The notes beneath the pieces were generated by a model. That model was not told the DNA's origin and searched no databases. It saw only the letters and a program-made list of their open reading frames with translations. A DNA stretch of 40,652 bases from a virus. The position numbers and the translations under genes were made by a program. Below are positions 33,086 to 40,612 of this stretch, one piece after another (within the stretch, counting starts at the first letter, position 1; every line of letters starts with the position of its first letter). The stretch lies in IMG/VR virus record IMGVR_UViG_3300018411_000044, positions 1 to 40,652 of that record, one strand, 5' to 3'.

Positions 33086-34237
33086 ATGTCTAAGACTCAA
33101 TGGCTGTACAATACTCGAATTAATACTCGTGAGTTGCCTGAAATGCTGGCACTAGGTAAGCGTCTAAACAAACCTGTCTGTATCCTTGCTCCCTCTGGTG
33201 TCGGAAAGACAGAGATTACACAACAATATGCAGATAAAGTGTACAATGGTAACTGTGTAACTGTTATTCTGAGTCACCACGATACAACTGATCTGGTTGG
33301 GCAAGGTATCCCTGTCTATGAAGATGGTAAGTTGTTTATGAAGCTTTCTGAAAGTGCTCTTATCCCGATGGATTCAGATTTTGAAGGTATTTTGTTTTTA
33401 GATGAGATTACTAATATTGACACACCGATGGCGCACGTTCTTTATCAATTAATCAATGAGCGTAAGTGTGGAGGAAAACCGCTACCTAAAAAGATGCAGA
33501 TCTGTCTTGCGGGAAATCGTGTGTTTGATAATGGAGCATCCTCTGAAATTCTTGGTCCTTTGGCTAACCGAATGATTATTGTTGAAATGGAACCTGAAGC
33601 ACAACATTGGCTCGAAGATTATGGAAGTATAGTTAATATCCACCCAGCAATTTATCAATATATTCATAATAATCCAGATAAGTTGTATGAATATGGGAGT
33701 GAAGATGATTGCCCTAGTTTTGCGAGTGGTCGCTCTATGAAGGTAGCCAGTGACGTTTTCTGGGATTTGCAACATGGAAATTGCAGCGATAAGATTGCAA
33801 TGGTTTCCGTTGATGGGTCTATTGGAAATGACAAGTTTTTGCAAATTTTCCCGCTTTATGAAGCAGCAATTAAACTTCCAGATCCAATGGTGATTTTGAA
33901 TGGTAAATTTGATAAGCAGTTAGATAAAGATGTAGGACTTGCAGGAATCTTTAGTGTCCTATCGAGTTGTGTTTATCATTTGACAAACTCTATTAAAAAC
34001 AACGAAGATTGCTGTGTTGATTACGGTAAAAATCTTGTTAAATTTATTGCTAACAATTTGCTCGACGAGAAAGAAATTATTGTAAATTATATTACCAAGA
34101 TTTGTAAACTTGGACAGGGGCATGGTAAGGCAGATTTCATCATGCAAATTCGCAAAGATAATCCAAGTTTTACAACTCTACTGAAAGATAACCTACAATT
34201 TGAACAGCAGATTAAAAACCTCATGGACAATGCTTGA
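33086..34237 (+). CDS. MoxR-type AAA+ ATPase
   Basis: This protein of 383 residues has AAGGAG 8 bases upstream. It has Walker A APSGVGKTE (35-43), Walker B GILFLDEI with Asp106 and Glu107, a sensor 1 segment around QICLAGNRVFD, and LGPLANRMIIVEME as the arginine-finger region. The order matches MoxR AAA+ proteins, which act as chaperones that load or activate partners, usually VWA-domain proteins encoded next to them. Here the VWA/metallopeptidase gene follows, although a terminator lies between. The target in phage infection is unknown. Confidence 0.8.
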   Translation: MSKTQWLYNTRINTRELPEMLALGKRLNKPVCILAPSGVGKTEITQQYADKVYNGNCVTVILSHHDTTDLVGQGIPVYEDGKLFMKLSESALIPMDSDFEGILFLDEITNIDTPMAHVLYQLINERKCGGKPLPKKMQICLAGNRVFDNGASSEILGPLANRMIIVEMEPEAQHWLEDYGSIVNIHPAIYQYIHNNPDKLYEYGSEDDCPSFASGRSMKVASDVFWDLQHGNCSDKIAMVSVDGSIGNDKFLQIFPLYEAAIKLPDPMVILNGKFDKQLDKDVGLAGIFSVLSSCVYHLTNSIKNNEDCCVDYGKNLVKFIANNLLDEKEIIVNYITKICKLGQGHGKADFIMQIRKDNPSFTTLLKDNLQFEQQIKNLMDNA

Positions 34238-34263
34238 CAAGACGACACAAGAAGTTATTATAG

Positions 34264-34290
34264 GGACTACTTAGGTAGTCCTTTTCTTTT
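34264..34290 (+). terminator. Terminator between the ATPase and VWA genes
   Basis: GGACTAC and GTAGTCC form a perfect 7-bp stem with loop TTAG, followed by TTTTCTTTT. It would lower expression of the VWA partner compared with the ATPase. Confidence 0.85.
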
Positions 34291-34301
34291 ATGGAGAACT
34301 T

Positions 34302-35768
34302 ATGAACATAGATATTACAACTAAACACAAGAAAGACGCAGAAGCACTAATACGTGGTATCCGTCTAGGTATGATTAACTTATCAAACAAAGAGATGAAG
34401 CTATTCGGTATTGTTAGTACACAATTAAAAATTGAAATTGTAGATTATATTTCTACGTGTGCAACTGATGGGCAAAAGTTGATGATTAACCCATTGTTTG
34501 TTCTAGGATTAACTAAATCTGAATTGGATACCTGTGTTAACAAAATGAAAGATAATCCATTTCATTCTGTAAAATCAGAAGAAGATTTTAAGCTAATGTA
34601 TTCTAAGAAGTCTGTAAAGTTTTTACAGTTTTGTGTGATTCACGAACTATCCCACTGTATTCATGATCACTTTACTCGTGTCGGAACAAGAGATAAATCT
34701 ATTTATAATCAAGCAGCAGACTACAGAATCAATGTAGATGCTTGTACTCAGATTTGGGGGAGTATTGAAAAGGCAATAAAGCAAGAACCAATTTTTAAAC
34801 TGTTATGCCTGAAAGAAAAATATAAAGCTAAGAGTTTTACATCAGAAATTATTTATGATGACTTAGTTAAAGATAAACAAGAAAATAATGATAAGTGGAG
34901 TTCAGGACAAGAAGGACAGCCTTTGGATGATCACATTTATAGTGATGGGTGTGGTTCTGGAAAACCTTCAGATTTTGATAAGTTTGTCAAAGAAGTGTTG
35001 GGTATTCCTGATAAACCACACAACTTTGGTAATCAAAATAATAGTGATGTTCAATCTTCTGTACAAATGAATAACAACAGAATTAAAGAGGCTTTTGTTC
35101 AAACAGCAAAAGATATTGGATATGGTTCTGGGGGAATCATAGAACAAATCAAAGAGGTGTCAAAACCAGTTATTAGTTGGAAAAGAATTCTAAGAAAGAG
35201 TTTGAACGGAATTAGTAAATCAGAATATGATCCTAAGAAACTGCATCGTCGTGTTCATGGTCTGTCGCTGTTTATGAAACAAAACAACATGTTAGACCCT
35301 AAACTTGGTATGTATCGTGCGGGCAAAAAACCAGAACCAGTAGTGAATGTGTTTGCGCTATTTGATACAAGCGGAAGCATTAGTCAGAAAGAAAAAGAAA
35401 TTATGTTATCCGAAACTTTTGGCATCTGTCAGCAATATTCATCATTCAACTTGACAGTTGCTTGCTGGGGTACTAACTTTATCGAAAATAGCCTTAAAGT
35501 GTTCAACAAACAAAATAAGAATGATCTGAAAGATTACAAATTCATTTCTGGAGGTGGTACAGATGTCAACTGCATCGCTTCTTATCTTGAAAATCAAAAA
35601 CTTAAAAGAACAGATAAAATTGTAGTCTTTACCGACATGTATTTTGGAGACCCAAGAGAAAAGTTGACAAAGTATTCAAAGCACCTTATATTCGTTAGTA
35701 CGCAGAAAAACATGGAGTTTGCAACAAGAGGATTAGGTCGTTATGTACAGTACGATAAACATATGTGA
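34302..35768 (+). CDS. DUF2201-like metallopeptidase/VWA protein
   Basis: The protein has 488 residues. Residues 114-123, HELSHCIHDH, hold a zinc-protease HExxH with a further His, followed by NQAADYRIN, as in the DUF2201 putative metallopeptidase domain. A low-complexity linker spans about residues 190-260 (Gly, Asp, Asn, Gln and Ser). The C-terminal part is a VWA-like domain with the MIDAS motif FDTSGSIS (near 352-359) and a GGGTDVN segment. Proteins of this type are known to pair with MoxR ATPases. Here the pair sits in the rightward early block. Whether the peptidase site is active is not known. Confidence 0.75.
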   Translation: MNIDITTKHKKDAEALIRGIRLGMINLSNKEMKLFGIVSTQLKIEIVDYISTCATDGQKLMINPLFVLGLTKSELDTCVNKMKDNPFHSVKSEEDFKLMYSKKSVKFLQFCVIHELSHCIHDHFTRVGTRDKSIYNQAADYRINVDACTQIWGSIEKAIKQEPIFKLLCLKEKYKAKSFTSEIIYDDLVKDKQENNDKWSSGQEGQPLDDHIYSDGCGSGKPSDFDKFVKEVLGIPDKPHNFGNQNNSDVQSSVQMNNNRIKEAFVQTAKDIGYGSGGIIEQIKEVSKPVISWKRILRKSLNGISKSEYDPKKLHRRVHGLSLFMKQNNMLDPKLGMYRAGKKPEPVVNVFALFDTSGSISQKEKEIMLSETFGICQQYSSFNLTVACWGTNFIENSLKVFNKQNKNDLKDYKFISGGGTDVNCIASYLENQKLKRTDKIVVFTDMYFGDPREKLTKYSKHLIFVSTQKNMEFATRGLGRYVQYDKHM

Positions 35769-36120
35769 AGATTTAGAATTGAATCAAATACTTTACAACG
35801 GTTCTGGAACACTAGAAATTATAGTACAATGTAAAAATTTATATCAATCTATTACTAAACGAAGAAATTGTTATCAGTTACTATATCAGGAAGAGGGTGG
35901 TGATGTTAAATTTTATGTTGATTCTGATTTAGTAGAAAACCCAAAATCACTGACTCAGTACGATTGGCAATTGCTGAAGATTCTTCATCCTGAAGTTAAA
36001 AGTTATCAATGGGAAATCTTCCAGATACTGAAAGATCTTGTTGACAACGTAATTGAAGAAGAGTACGCTTTATCTGAAATTAAATCGACCTTACAAAAGG
36101 AGAATAAAATTGAATCTTGA
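35743..36120 (+). CDS. Hypothetical protein
   Basis: This 125-residue protein starts inside the end of the VWA gene (26-base overlap), so it is probably coupled to it. Segments are LYNGSGTLEIIVQCKNLYQS, DVKFYVDSDLVENPKSL and a helical C-terminus (IFQILKDLVDNVIEEEYAL). No family is recognised. No ribosome site is evident at 35,743, so a start elsewhere in the overlap cannot be excluded. Confidence 0.5.
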   Translation: MYSTINICEDLELNQILYNGSGTLEIIVQCKNLYQSITKRRNCYQLLYQEEGGDVKFYVDSDLVENPKSLTQYDWQLLKILHPEVKSYQWEIFQILKDLVDNVIEEEYALSEIKSTLQKENKIES

Positions 36121-36727
36121 TTACCAAAAGAGCTGTATTGAAAATTACTTTGAAGGTGTCTATGTGCCTGATGATACGTTTATTGCAGGTGGTTGTATCC
36201 TTTCTATTATGACAGGACAACCTGTAGCGGATATCGACATGTACTTCTCTAGTCGAGAAGCTGTTGCTGAATTTATTAAAACAAATGAGAACGTTTATCT
36301 GCATAGTGTAACTGACAAAAGCATTAGCCTTAGTCTGCAAACTTCAAAATACGGAACAAAAGAGTTTCAGTTGATTTATTTTGATAATTATAAAAGTGCA
36401 GATGAAATATTTTCTGACTTCGACTTCAGTGTTTGTATGTGTGCCTATAGTTTTGATGATAAGCAGTTTTATTTCCATGATGATTTCTGGAAAGATGTTG
36501 CTGCCAAGAAGTTGAAGTTTAATAGCGGAACTAAATTTCCTATTATCTCGATGCTCCGTGTCAACAAGTATCAAAAGAAAGGTTACGATATCAGTAATTC
36601 TGAACTTCGTAAGATTGCCCTTGCAGTAAGTAAGTTGAACCTTGAAGATAAAGAGACTTTCATACATCAGTATGGTAGTATGTATGGTTTAGGTTGGGTG
36701 ACAAAGATTAGAGAGGTTGAGTATTAA
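36110..36727 (+). CDS. Nucleotidyltransferase-like protein
   Basis: The start is TTG 36110 (MNLDYQKSC), because AAAAGGAG lies 7 bases upstream. A longer frame from 36,053 would run through the previous gene. The product has 205 residues. FIAGGCILSIMTGQPVADIDMYF has the GG...DxD pattern of the polymerase-beta nucleotidyltransferase fold (Gly-Gly, then Asp-Ile-Asp, about residues 22-44). FSDFDFSVCMCAY may supply the third acidic residue, and RVNKYQKKGYDIS follows. Such proteins add nucleotides to RNA or protein or modify tRNA ends. The substrate here is unknown. The C-terminal helical part is short compared with CCA-adding enzymes. Confidence 0.6.
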   Translation: MNLDYQKSCIENYFEGVYVPDDTFIAGGCILSIMTGQPVADIDMYFSSREAVAEFIKTNENVYLHSVTDKSISLSLQTSKYGTKEFQLIYFDNYKSADEIFSDFDFSVCMCAYSFDDKQFYFHDDFWKDVAAKKLKFNSGTKFPIISMLRVNKYQKKGYDISNSELRKIALAVSKLNLEDKETFIHQYGSMYGLGWVTKIREVEY

Positions 36728-36767
36728 CCTTATAATTTTTAGTTATAACTAAGAACTAAACGTTATT

Positions 36768-36795
36768 TTGAAAACACCAACTTACATGTTAATAT
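36768..36795 (+). promoter_or_regulatory. Promoter before a small gene and a structured 3' region
   Basis: TTGAAA and TAATAT are 16 bases apart, with TGT just before the -10 (extended -10). It lies in the only sizeable gap of the rightward block, 32 bases before the ATG at 36,827. Confidence 0.6.
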
Positions 36796-36826
36796 GTAAT
36801 CTGTATTAACAAAACAGGAGAACACA

Positions 36827-36991
36827 ATGAAACCTTATGATAAAATCAAAGTAGATTTGAGTTGGGTCAATGATATCTATTTTGACACAGAAGAAGATAC
36901 AGTAACAGCAAATGTATTTGTTGAACCACTTGTACTGTTCTGTAAAGAAATGTTGGAGAAGTATGAAAAGGATACAGAAAAAGATGAGTAA
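36827..36991 (+). CDS. Small acidic protein, unknown
   Basis: This 54-residue protein begins MKPYDKIKVDLSWVNDIYFD and ends KYEKDTEKDE, with ACAGGAG 7 bases upstream. It is acidic, with a beta-like first half and a helical end. It is the only clear gene between its own promoter (36,768) and the terminator at 37,072-37,116. It may act on its own or serve as the carrier for the structured RNA that follows. Confidence 0.6.
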   Translation: MKPYDKIKVDLSWVNDIYFDTEEDTVTANVFVEPLVLFCKEMLEKYEKDTEKDE

Positions 36992-37016
36992 TTGAATATG
37001 GAAATTATACCTCTGT

Positions 37017-37054
37017 CTTGCCACTTTAGGGGCCTCTAAGCCAGAACTGGCAAG
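37017..37054 (+). ncRNA. Structured 3' region, possible small RNA
   Basis: CTTGCCA (37,017-37,023) pairs perfectly with TGGCAAG (37,048-37,054). Inside, TTAGG pairs with TCTAA around GGCC. A 9-base direct repeat, CACTTTAGG, occurs at 37,022-37,030 and 37,064-37,072, so a second fold may compete. With the terminator at 37,072-37,116 this forms a compact RNA of about 100 bases after the small gene. An attenuator for the polymerase-like gene downstream is the other option. Confidence 0.4.
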
Positions 37055-37071
37055 GGCTGAAGGCACTTTAG

Positions 37072-37116
37072 GAGTATTAAAATGAAGTTGACCTCTCTTA
37101 GATACTCTTTTTTTTT
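37072..37116 (+). terminator. Terminator with long T-run before the polymerase-like gene
   Basis: GAGTATTAA (37,072-37,080) pairs with TTA-G-ATACTC (37,098-37,107, one bulged G) around a 17-base loop. Nine T residues follow. Confidence 0.7.
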
Positions 37117-37143
37117 ATATTATAAATAAAGGATTAAGAATAA

Positions 37144-38409
37144 ATGTACTTATTAGCTAAAACTATAAACAAAGAATACAAGCCAGCATCAGACTGGCTA
37201 TTTTCTATATTCAATAAATACAATATCGTTACGCTATCAGACACTAAAACAAAACAAATTAAACAAATAATTAATTGTATGGTTTACAATCTATCTCGTA
37301 CAGTCACTAACGGTATCGACAACATTTATATCACCTTAGACCGTAATATGTTCTATGATAAACCAATTATCAATGGACAAAAGAGTAAAGCAAGCCCAAT
37401 AGATTATAAAGCTTTCAAATTGTTTCTTGATGTTATGCAGAAATGTGGTTGTATTCTTGACAAGGGTGGTTTCAGTCACTATGATGATAACGGGGATGCT
37501 TGTTTTGAACAATCTATCTTAACTTTATCAGAAGAGATTTTTGAAAACTTATATGTATTGTTACAGGATACTAGCAAACCTCTTCTTGAAAGTGTGCTAG
37601 AATTGCGGGATGAGAACAGTAAACCTAAACAGTTTAAATCTGTTGAAGAAACAAGAGCGATGATTAGGGAGTTGAAAATGTACAATGAATTGAGTGAACG
37701 CTTTGATGTTCGTGATCAGAATGGACAACGGTTGTTTGTTAATACGATGCGTATTTTTAATGGTACATTTGATGAGGGAGGTAGATTTTATAATGCACAG
37801 GGCGTTGTTCAATCTCTGCCTTCAGAAGAACGCGCAAAGATCACAATTGATGGCTCTCCCGTAACAGAGTGTGATTATACAGCGCTTCACCCAAGTATCT
37901 TGGCAACAGAACAAAAATATGATTTTGATGAAGGTTTCGATCCGTACAACATCGAAATTGCAGGATATGATAAGAAGTTGTTGCGAAAGCTTGCAAAAAT
38001 GGCTATGCTTATTCGGCTGAATTGTCGCAATGATGCAAGTTATGTGATGGCACTTAGTCAGTGGATCAGCAAAAATCTGAGCACAAAACAATTATATAAG
38101 GATAAACAGATCCCCAAAATTATTATTGATCCTATGGAAATATTGTATGCCATTATTGATAATAATCCATATTTACTTGAGAAGTTCCAATCTAACGCGA
38201 TTGTGGGGTTGAGGTTGCAATGTGTTGATAGTAGTATTGCTGCAAAAGTAATCAATTACTTTGTTCAACAAAACAAGTGTATACTTTGTGTTCATGATAG
38301 TTTTATTGTCAAACAAGAAGACCAGCAAGAACTTCTTGAGGTAATGGAATGGGCCTTTTATGATAGATTAGGCTCTAAAGTCAATTGTAAAATAGATGTT
38401 AAATACTAA
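37144..38409 (+). CDS. Single-subunit polymerase-like (palm-domain) protein
   Basis: The protein has 421 residues. It shows motif A TECDYTALHPSILA with Asp244, a motif B-like helix KLLRKLAKMAMLIRLNC (about 278-294) and motif C CVHDSFIVK with His384, Asp385 and Ser386. The HDS form of motif C is like T7 RNA polymerase, while DY..LHP is like family A DNA polymerases. There is no exonuclease domain; the N-terminal 200 residues are helical and unknown. It is separate from the true replicative polymerase at 20,237-22,558. The residues before motif A (GGRFYNAQGVVQSLPSEERA, read in parts) recur in uncharacterised phage and plasmid proteins as I recall. Its template, product and role are unknown. Confidence 0.6.
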   Translation: MYLLAKTINKEYKPASDWLFSIFNKYNIVTLSDTKTKQIKQIINCMVYNLSRTVTNGIDNIYITLDRNMFYDKPIINGQKSKASPIDYKAFKLFLDVMQKCGCILDKGGFSHYDDNGDACFEQSILTLSEEIFENLYVLLQDTSKPLLESVLELRDENSKPKQFKSVEETRAMIRELKMYNELSERFDVRDQNGQRLFVNTMRIFNGTFDEGGRFYNAQGVVQSLPSEERAKITIDGSPVTECDYTALHPSILATEQKYDFDEGFDPYNIEIAGYDKKLLRKLAKMAMLIRLNCRNDASYVMALSQWISKNLSTKQLYKDKQIPKIIIDPMEILYAIIDNNPYLLEKFQSNAIVGLRLQCVDSSIAAKVINYFVQQNKCILCVHDSFIVKQEDQQELLEVMEWAFYDRLGSKVNCKIDVKY

Positions 38410-38434
38410 GGCAGCCTATAGCTGCCTTTCTTTT
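38410..38434 (+). terminator. Terminator after the polymerase-like gene
   Basis: GGCAGC and GCTGCC form a perfect 6-bp stem around CTATA, followed by TTTCTTTT. It begins right at the stop codon. Confidence 0.85.
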
Positions 38435-38519
38435 ATCTGCAATTTTCTTCAAAAACTCCTTTCAAAAGTTCCTAAGTTGTGGGATAATCGCCTCATCAAA
38501 TCAAAGAGAGGATTATGGA

Positions 38520-38723
38520 ATGTTGAATGTAAAGATCGATGACGATACCAATTTGGTTGTGTACTCTGAGTGGGATTCTGGGAGTCATAAATGCTTCAAG
38601 GCTCTTATTCATCAAAAGGGTGAATATTGTGGTGAAACTTTAAATCAACACCTAACAAAAGAACAAATCCAAGAAATTGAGTTGACAATTCTGGGCAAGT
38701 TGTTTAGTACGGTAAAAGGTTAA
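38520..38723 (+). CDS. Small protein, unknown
   Basis: This 67-residue protein begins MLNVKIDDDTNLVVYSEWD, then has SGSHKCFKALIHQKGEYCGE and a helical end (KEQIQEIELTILGKLF). GAGAGGA lies upstream; the earlier ATG at 38,514 gives only three codons. A weak -10-like GATAAT at 38,483 lies in front, with no good -35. No family is recognised. Confidence 0.6.
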   Translation: MLNVKIDDDTNLVVYSEWDSGSHKCFKALIHQKGEYCGETLNQHLTKEQIQEIELTILGKLFSTVKG

Positions 38724-38739
38724 GTAGGGGAACAAGTAA

Positions 38740-38856
38740 ATGAATCTTAAATGCGTTTCACATAAAGAATTTGGTTATCCTGTTGTCAAGGTTAAACTTG
38801 ATTCTACAGGACAATGTATTCTCTGTTTTATTAGTGAAGTCGAGGTGATTGAATAA
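38740..38856 (+). CDS. Very small protein, unknown
   Basis: This 38-residue protein (MNLKCVSHKEFGYPVVK..., ending VEVIE) has AGGGG upstream. Its stop overlaps the next start (TAATG). It holds three Cys residues and beta-like sequence (PVVKVKLDS, CILCFI), which would suit a small metal-binding hairpin. Tight packing supports it as a gene. Confidence 0.5.
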   Translation: MNLKCVSHKEFGYPVVKVKLDSTGQCILCFISEVEVIE

Positions 38857-39029
38857 TGAAATCTAAATTAGAAGGTTGCGATTGCTGTTATTGCAGGCCA
38901 ATTACATTAAAGGATATGAGGTTTGTTGTTTGTCCAGAATGCTATAACAAACGTTGTCCAAAGGCGCAATATCATGGATTCAAATGTACAAATAGTAATG
39001 AAGTTAATCAAAAAGGAGAGTTGAAATGA
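38856..39029 (+). CDS. Small zinc-ribbon-like protein
   Basis: This 57-residue protein has Cys clusters EGCDCCYCRPITL and VVCPECYNKRCPKAQYHGFKC. Two CxxC-type knuckles about 20 residues apart suggest a zinc-bound fold. It is coupled to both neighbours by overlapping stop and start codons. Binding to nucleic acid or to a host protein is possible. No family is recognised. Confidence 0.55.
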   Translation: MKSKLEGCDCCYCRPITLKDMRFVVCPECYNKRCPKAQYHGFKCTNSNEVNQKGELK

Positions 39030-39295
39030 TGGATCCTATCCTTGAGGCACGTATGTGGTGGGCATATCTGATTGTATTTTGTGGTGTTCTTCTCCCATTT
39101 ATATGTTTGATGTACATCTATATTTACAACCCAAAATATGTTAAATACTATCATTTAATTGGATTAGTTTGTGTTGTAGTGCTCACCGTTATTTTTGGTA
39201 GAGACATCATCCCAGAAAAGTATGATATTGAAACTATCAAGGTGTATCAGTGTGAGTATGTTGAAAAGATAGTTCCAAAATACACTATAAAATAA
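39026..39295 (+). CDS. Two-span membrane protein, unknown
   Basis: This 89-residue protein overlaps the previous gene by four bases (ATGA), with AAAGGAG upstream. Membrane segments are about residues 11-33 (WWAYLIVFCGVLLPFICLMYI) and 42-60 (YHLIGLVCVVVLTVIFG). The end is polar (CEYVEKIVPKYTIK). An inner-membrane early protein is likely. Its role is unknown. Confidence 0.55.
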   Translation: MMDPILEARMWWAYLIVFCGVLLPFICLMYIYIYNPKYVKYYHLIGLVCVVVLTVIFGRDIIPEKYDIETIKVYQCEYVEKIVPKYTIK

Positions 39296-39325
39296 ATTGA
39301 CAGAAATACAAATGATAGATCTCGA

Positions 39326-39409
39326 ATGGAGAGATTAAATGAAAATAGAATTATTGAGTATCTTGTAAACAAAGGTATTGATATCACTATAAGTAAGGAA
39401 TTGAAATGA
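39326..39409 (+). CDS. Very small ORF, possibly translated
   Basis: This 27-codon frame (MERLNENRIIEYLVNKGI..., ending SKELK) ends in TGA overlapping the ATG of the next gene, as elsewhere in this block. The ribosome site before it is weak. Two shorter frames with starts at about 39,313 and 39,339 compete, so the call is tentative. Confidence 0.3.
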   Translation: MERLNENRIIEYLVNKGIDITISKELK

Positions 39410-39630
39410 ACGGACGAAAACTTTATCGAGAGTATATAAAATCTAAAGGTCATGATTGTAAAGAGTTTATTGAACTTAAAGATGATCCTTACTATGGTGT
39501 TCAAGAAGTTAAATACAAAGATTCAGAAGGTACACTGAAAACAACTACTATTGATCCAGTAAAAATGATACATTGGATTATTAAAAGTTTTGATGGTGGT
39601 GTTTGGGAACATTATAGGGGAGAGGAATAA
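39406..39630 (+). CDS. Small protein, unknown
   Basis: This 74-residue protein begins MNGRKLYREYIKSKGHDCKE, with AAGGAA upstream. Features are FIELKDDPYYGVQEVKYKDS and WIIKSFDGGVWEHYRGEE. It has mixed charge and is Tyr-rich. It lies one base from the next gene. No family is recognised. Confidence 0.6.
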   Translation: MNGRKLYREYIKSKGHDCKEFIELKDDPYYGVQEVKYKDSEGTLKTTTIDPVKMIHWIIKSFDGGVWEHYRGEE

Positions 39631-39631
39631 G

Positions 39632-39979
39632 ATGCCAGTAACGATTACATTTCATAAAGTAAGTGAAAAGAAGCCAGAGCATGGTCAGTCTATTATTTGG
39701 TTGCAGAATACAACTAGTTTTGGCTATCAAGGTTTTAATCCACGAGAAGTAGACGTTGAATATCAGTGGACTGAGTATTTCTTGGCTGACAATAATAATA
39801 ATAAGGTTGCGACTGGTAATGCAATCTGCTATGATCATGGAGATGAAACACCAGAACCTGAAAATGGTGTATTTTATGAAATCAGCATTCTAGCTGGTGA
39901 GTGGGAACTAGAGCCAAATGACCTTTGGATTGATGTGGAAGAATATTGGAAATGTTTTGATAAAAACAACGATGATTGA
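39632..39979 (+). CDS. Acidic protein, unknown
   Basis: This 115-residue protein starts at ATG 39632 (MPVTITFHKVSEKKPEHGQS), with GAGAGGAA upstream. The frame further upstream overlaps the previous gene and has no site. The start resembles small phage proteins with KPExGQxIIW near the N-terminus. The centre has a run of Asn (ADNNNNKVATGN), and the end is acidic with Trp (LAGEWELEPNDLWIDVEEYW). No function is assigned. Confidence 0.55.
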   Translation: MPVTITFHKVSEKKPEHGQSIIWLQNTTSFGYQGFNPREVDVEYQWTEYFLADNNNNKVATGNAICYDHGDETPEPENGVFYEISILAGEWELEPNDLWIDVEEYWKCFDKNNDD

Positions 39980-40211
39980 CAAAATTAAGAACTAAAGACA
40001 ATTTTGAGATCCTGAACGGAAATTCAAATTTAAGATTGATAATCAGTTAAACCTCACAGGAAGCTCCATATTGAATTCTTGGAGTCAGGGTATGCAAAGG
40101 TATTGCCTTCGTCTAGGAATTTGTTATAGAGCGATTCAGATAGGCTAAAATTGATTTATGAATAAGAGTGACAATCTCAGTTAATTTAATTTAGAAAAGG
40201 AGAATGAAATC

Positions 40212-40583
40212 ATGTTTTGGGTTATGAAAACAGAGTATGTTAGTTTAACAGATGACGATACCGATGTCATGTTTCTTGATTGTATCTTTGATAATATAGA
40301 ATCTGCCAGTCAGTATGTTGTAAATAAAAACAAAGAAGATATTGACAATAGTTGGATGTACTGGTATCTTGATGAAATACTATATACACAGAAAGAAAAA
40401 GATTTCTTTATCAAACGGAGAGACATGATGAGCAAAGGCAAAGTATACGTTTTTCATACCTTGAATAACGATTGGTGCTGTGGTAAAACAGCTTTCGATC
40501 AGGTATGGGCACCAACAAAGGAAGAAGCCATCAAGTTGTACAGGAAGAATACAGGATTTAAAGGAAAGGTTGTTGAAGACTAA
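40212..40583 (+). CDS. Hypothetical protein
   Basis: This 123-residue protein has AAAAGGAG 8 bases upstream. It is acidic in the first half (VSLTDDDTDVMFLDCIFDNI) and more basic at the end (KLYRKNTGFKGKVVED). The 230 bases before it hold no gene: there are weak hairpins (CTCCA/TGGAG; AAGG/CCTT) but no tRNA cloverleaf. No family is recognised. Confidence 0.6.
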   Translation: MFWVMKTEYVSLTDDDTDVMFLDCIFDNIESASQYVVNKNKEDIDNSWMYWYLDEILYTQKEKDFFIKRRDMMSKGKVYVFHTLNNDWCCGKTAFDQVWAPTKEEAIKLYRKNTGFKGKVVED

Positions 40584-40612
40584 ATAAAATTTTATCCAAC
40601 GGAGTTTTTGAA

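Noticed and set aside
36053-36109. Upstream ATG for the nucleotidyltransferase-like gene
   Set aside because: It would overlap the previous gene by 68 bases in another frame and lacks a ribosome site. TTG at 36,110 has AAAAGGAG at proper spacing.
37121-37128. TATAAATA, like a T4 late promoter
   Set aside because: The region is a run of A and T after a terminator, no T4-type late sigma factor is visible in the window, and the tail genes here lack the octamer.
39980-40211. Possible tRNA or small RNA in the gap before 40,212
   Set aside because: Short hairpins and a T-arm-like AATTCAAATTT are present, but no cloverleaf with acceptor and anticodon stems can be drawn.
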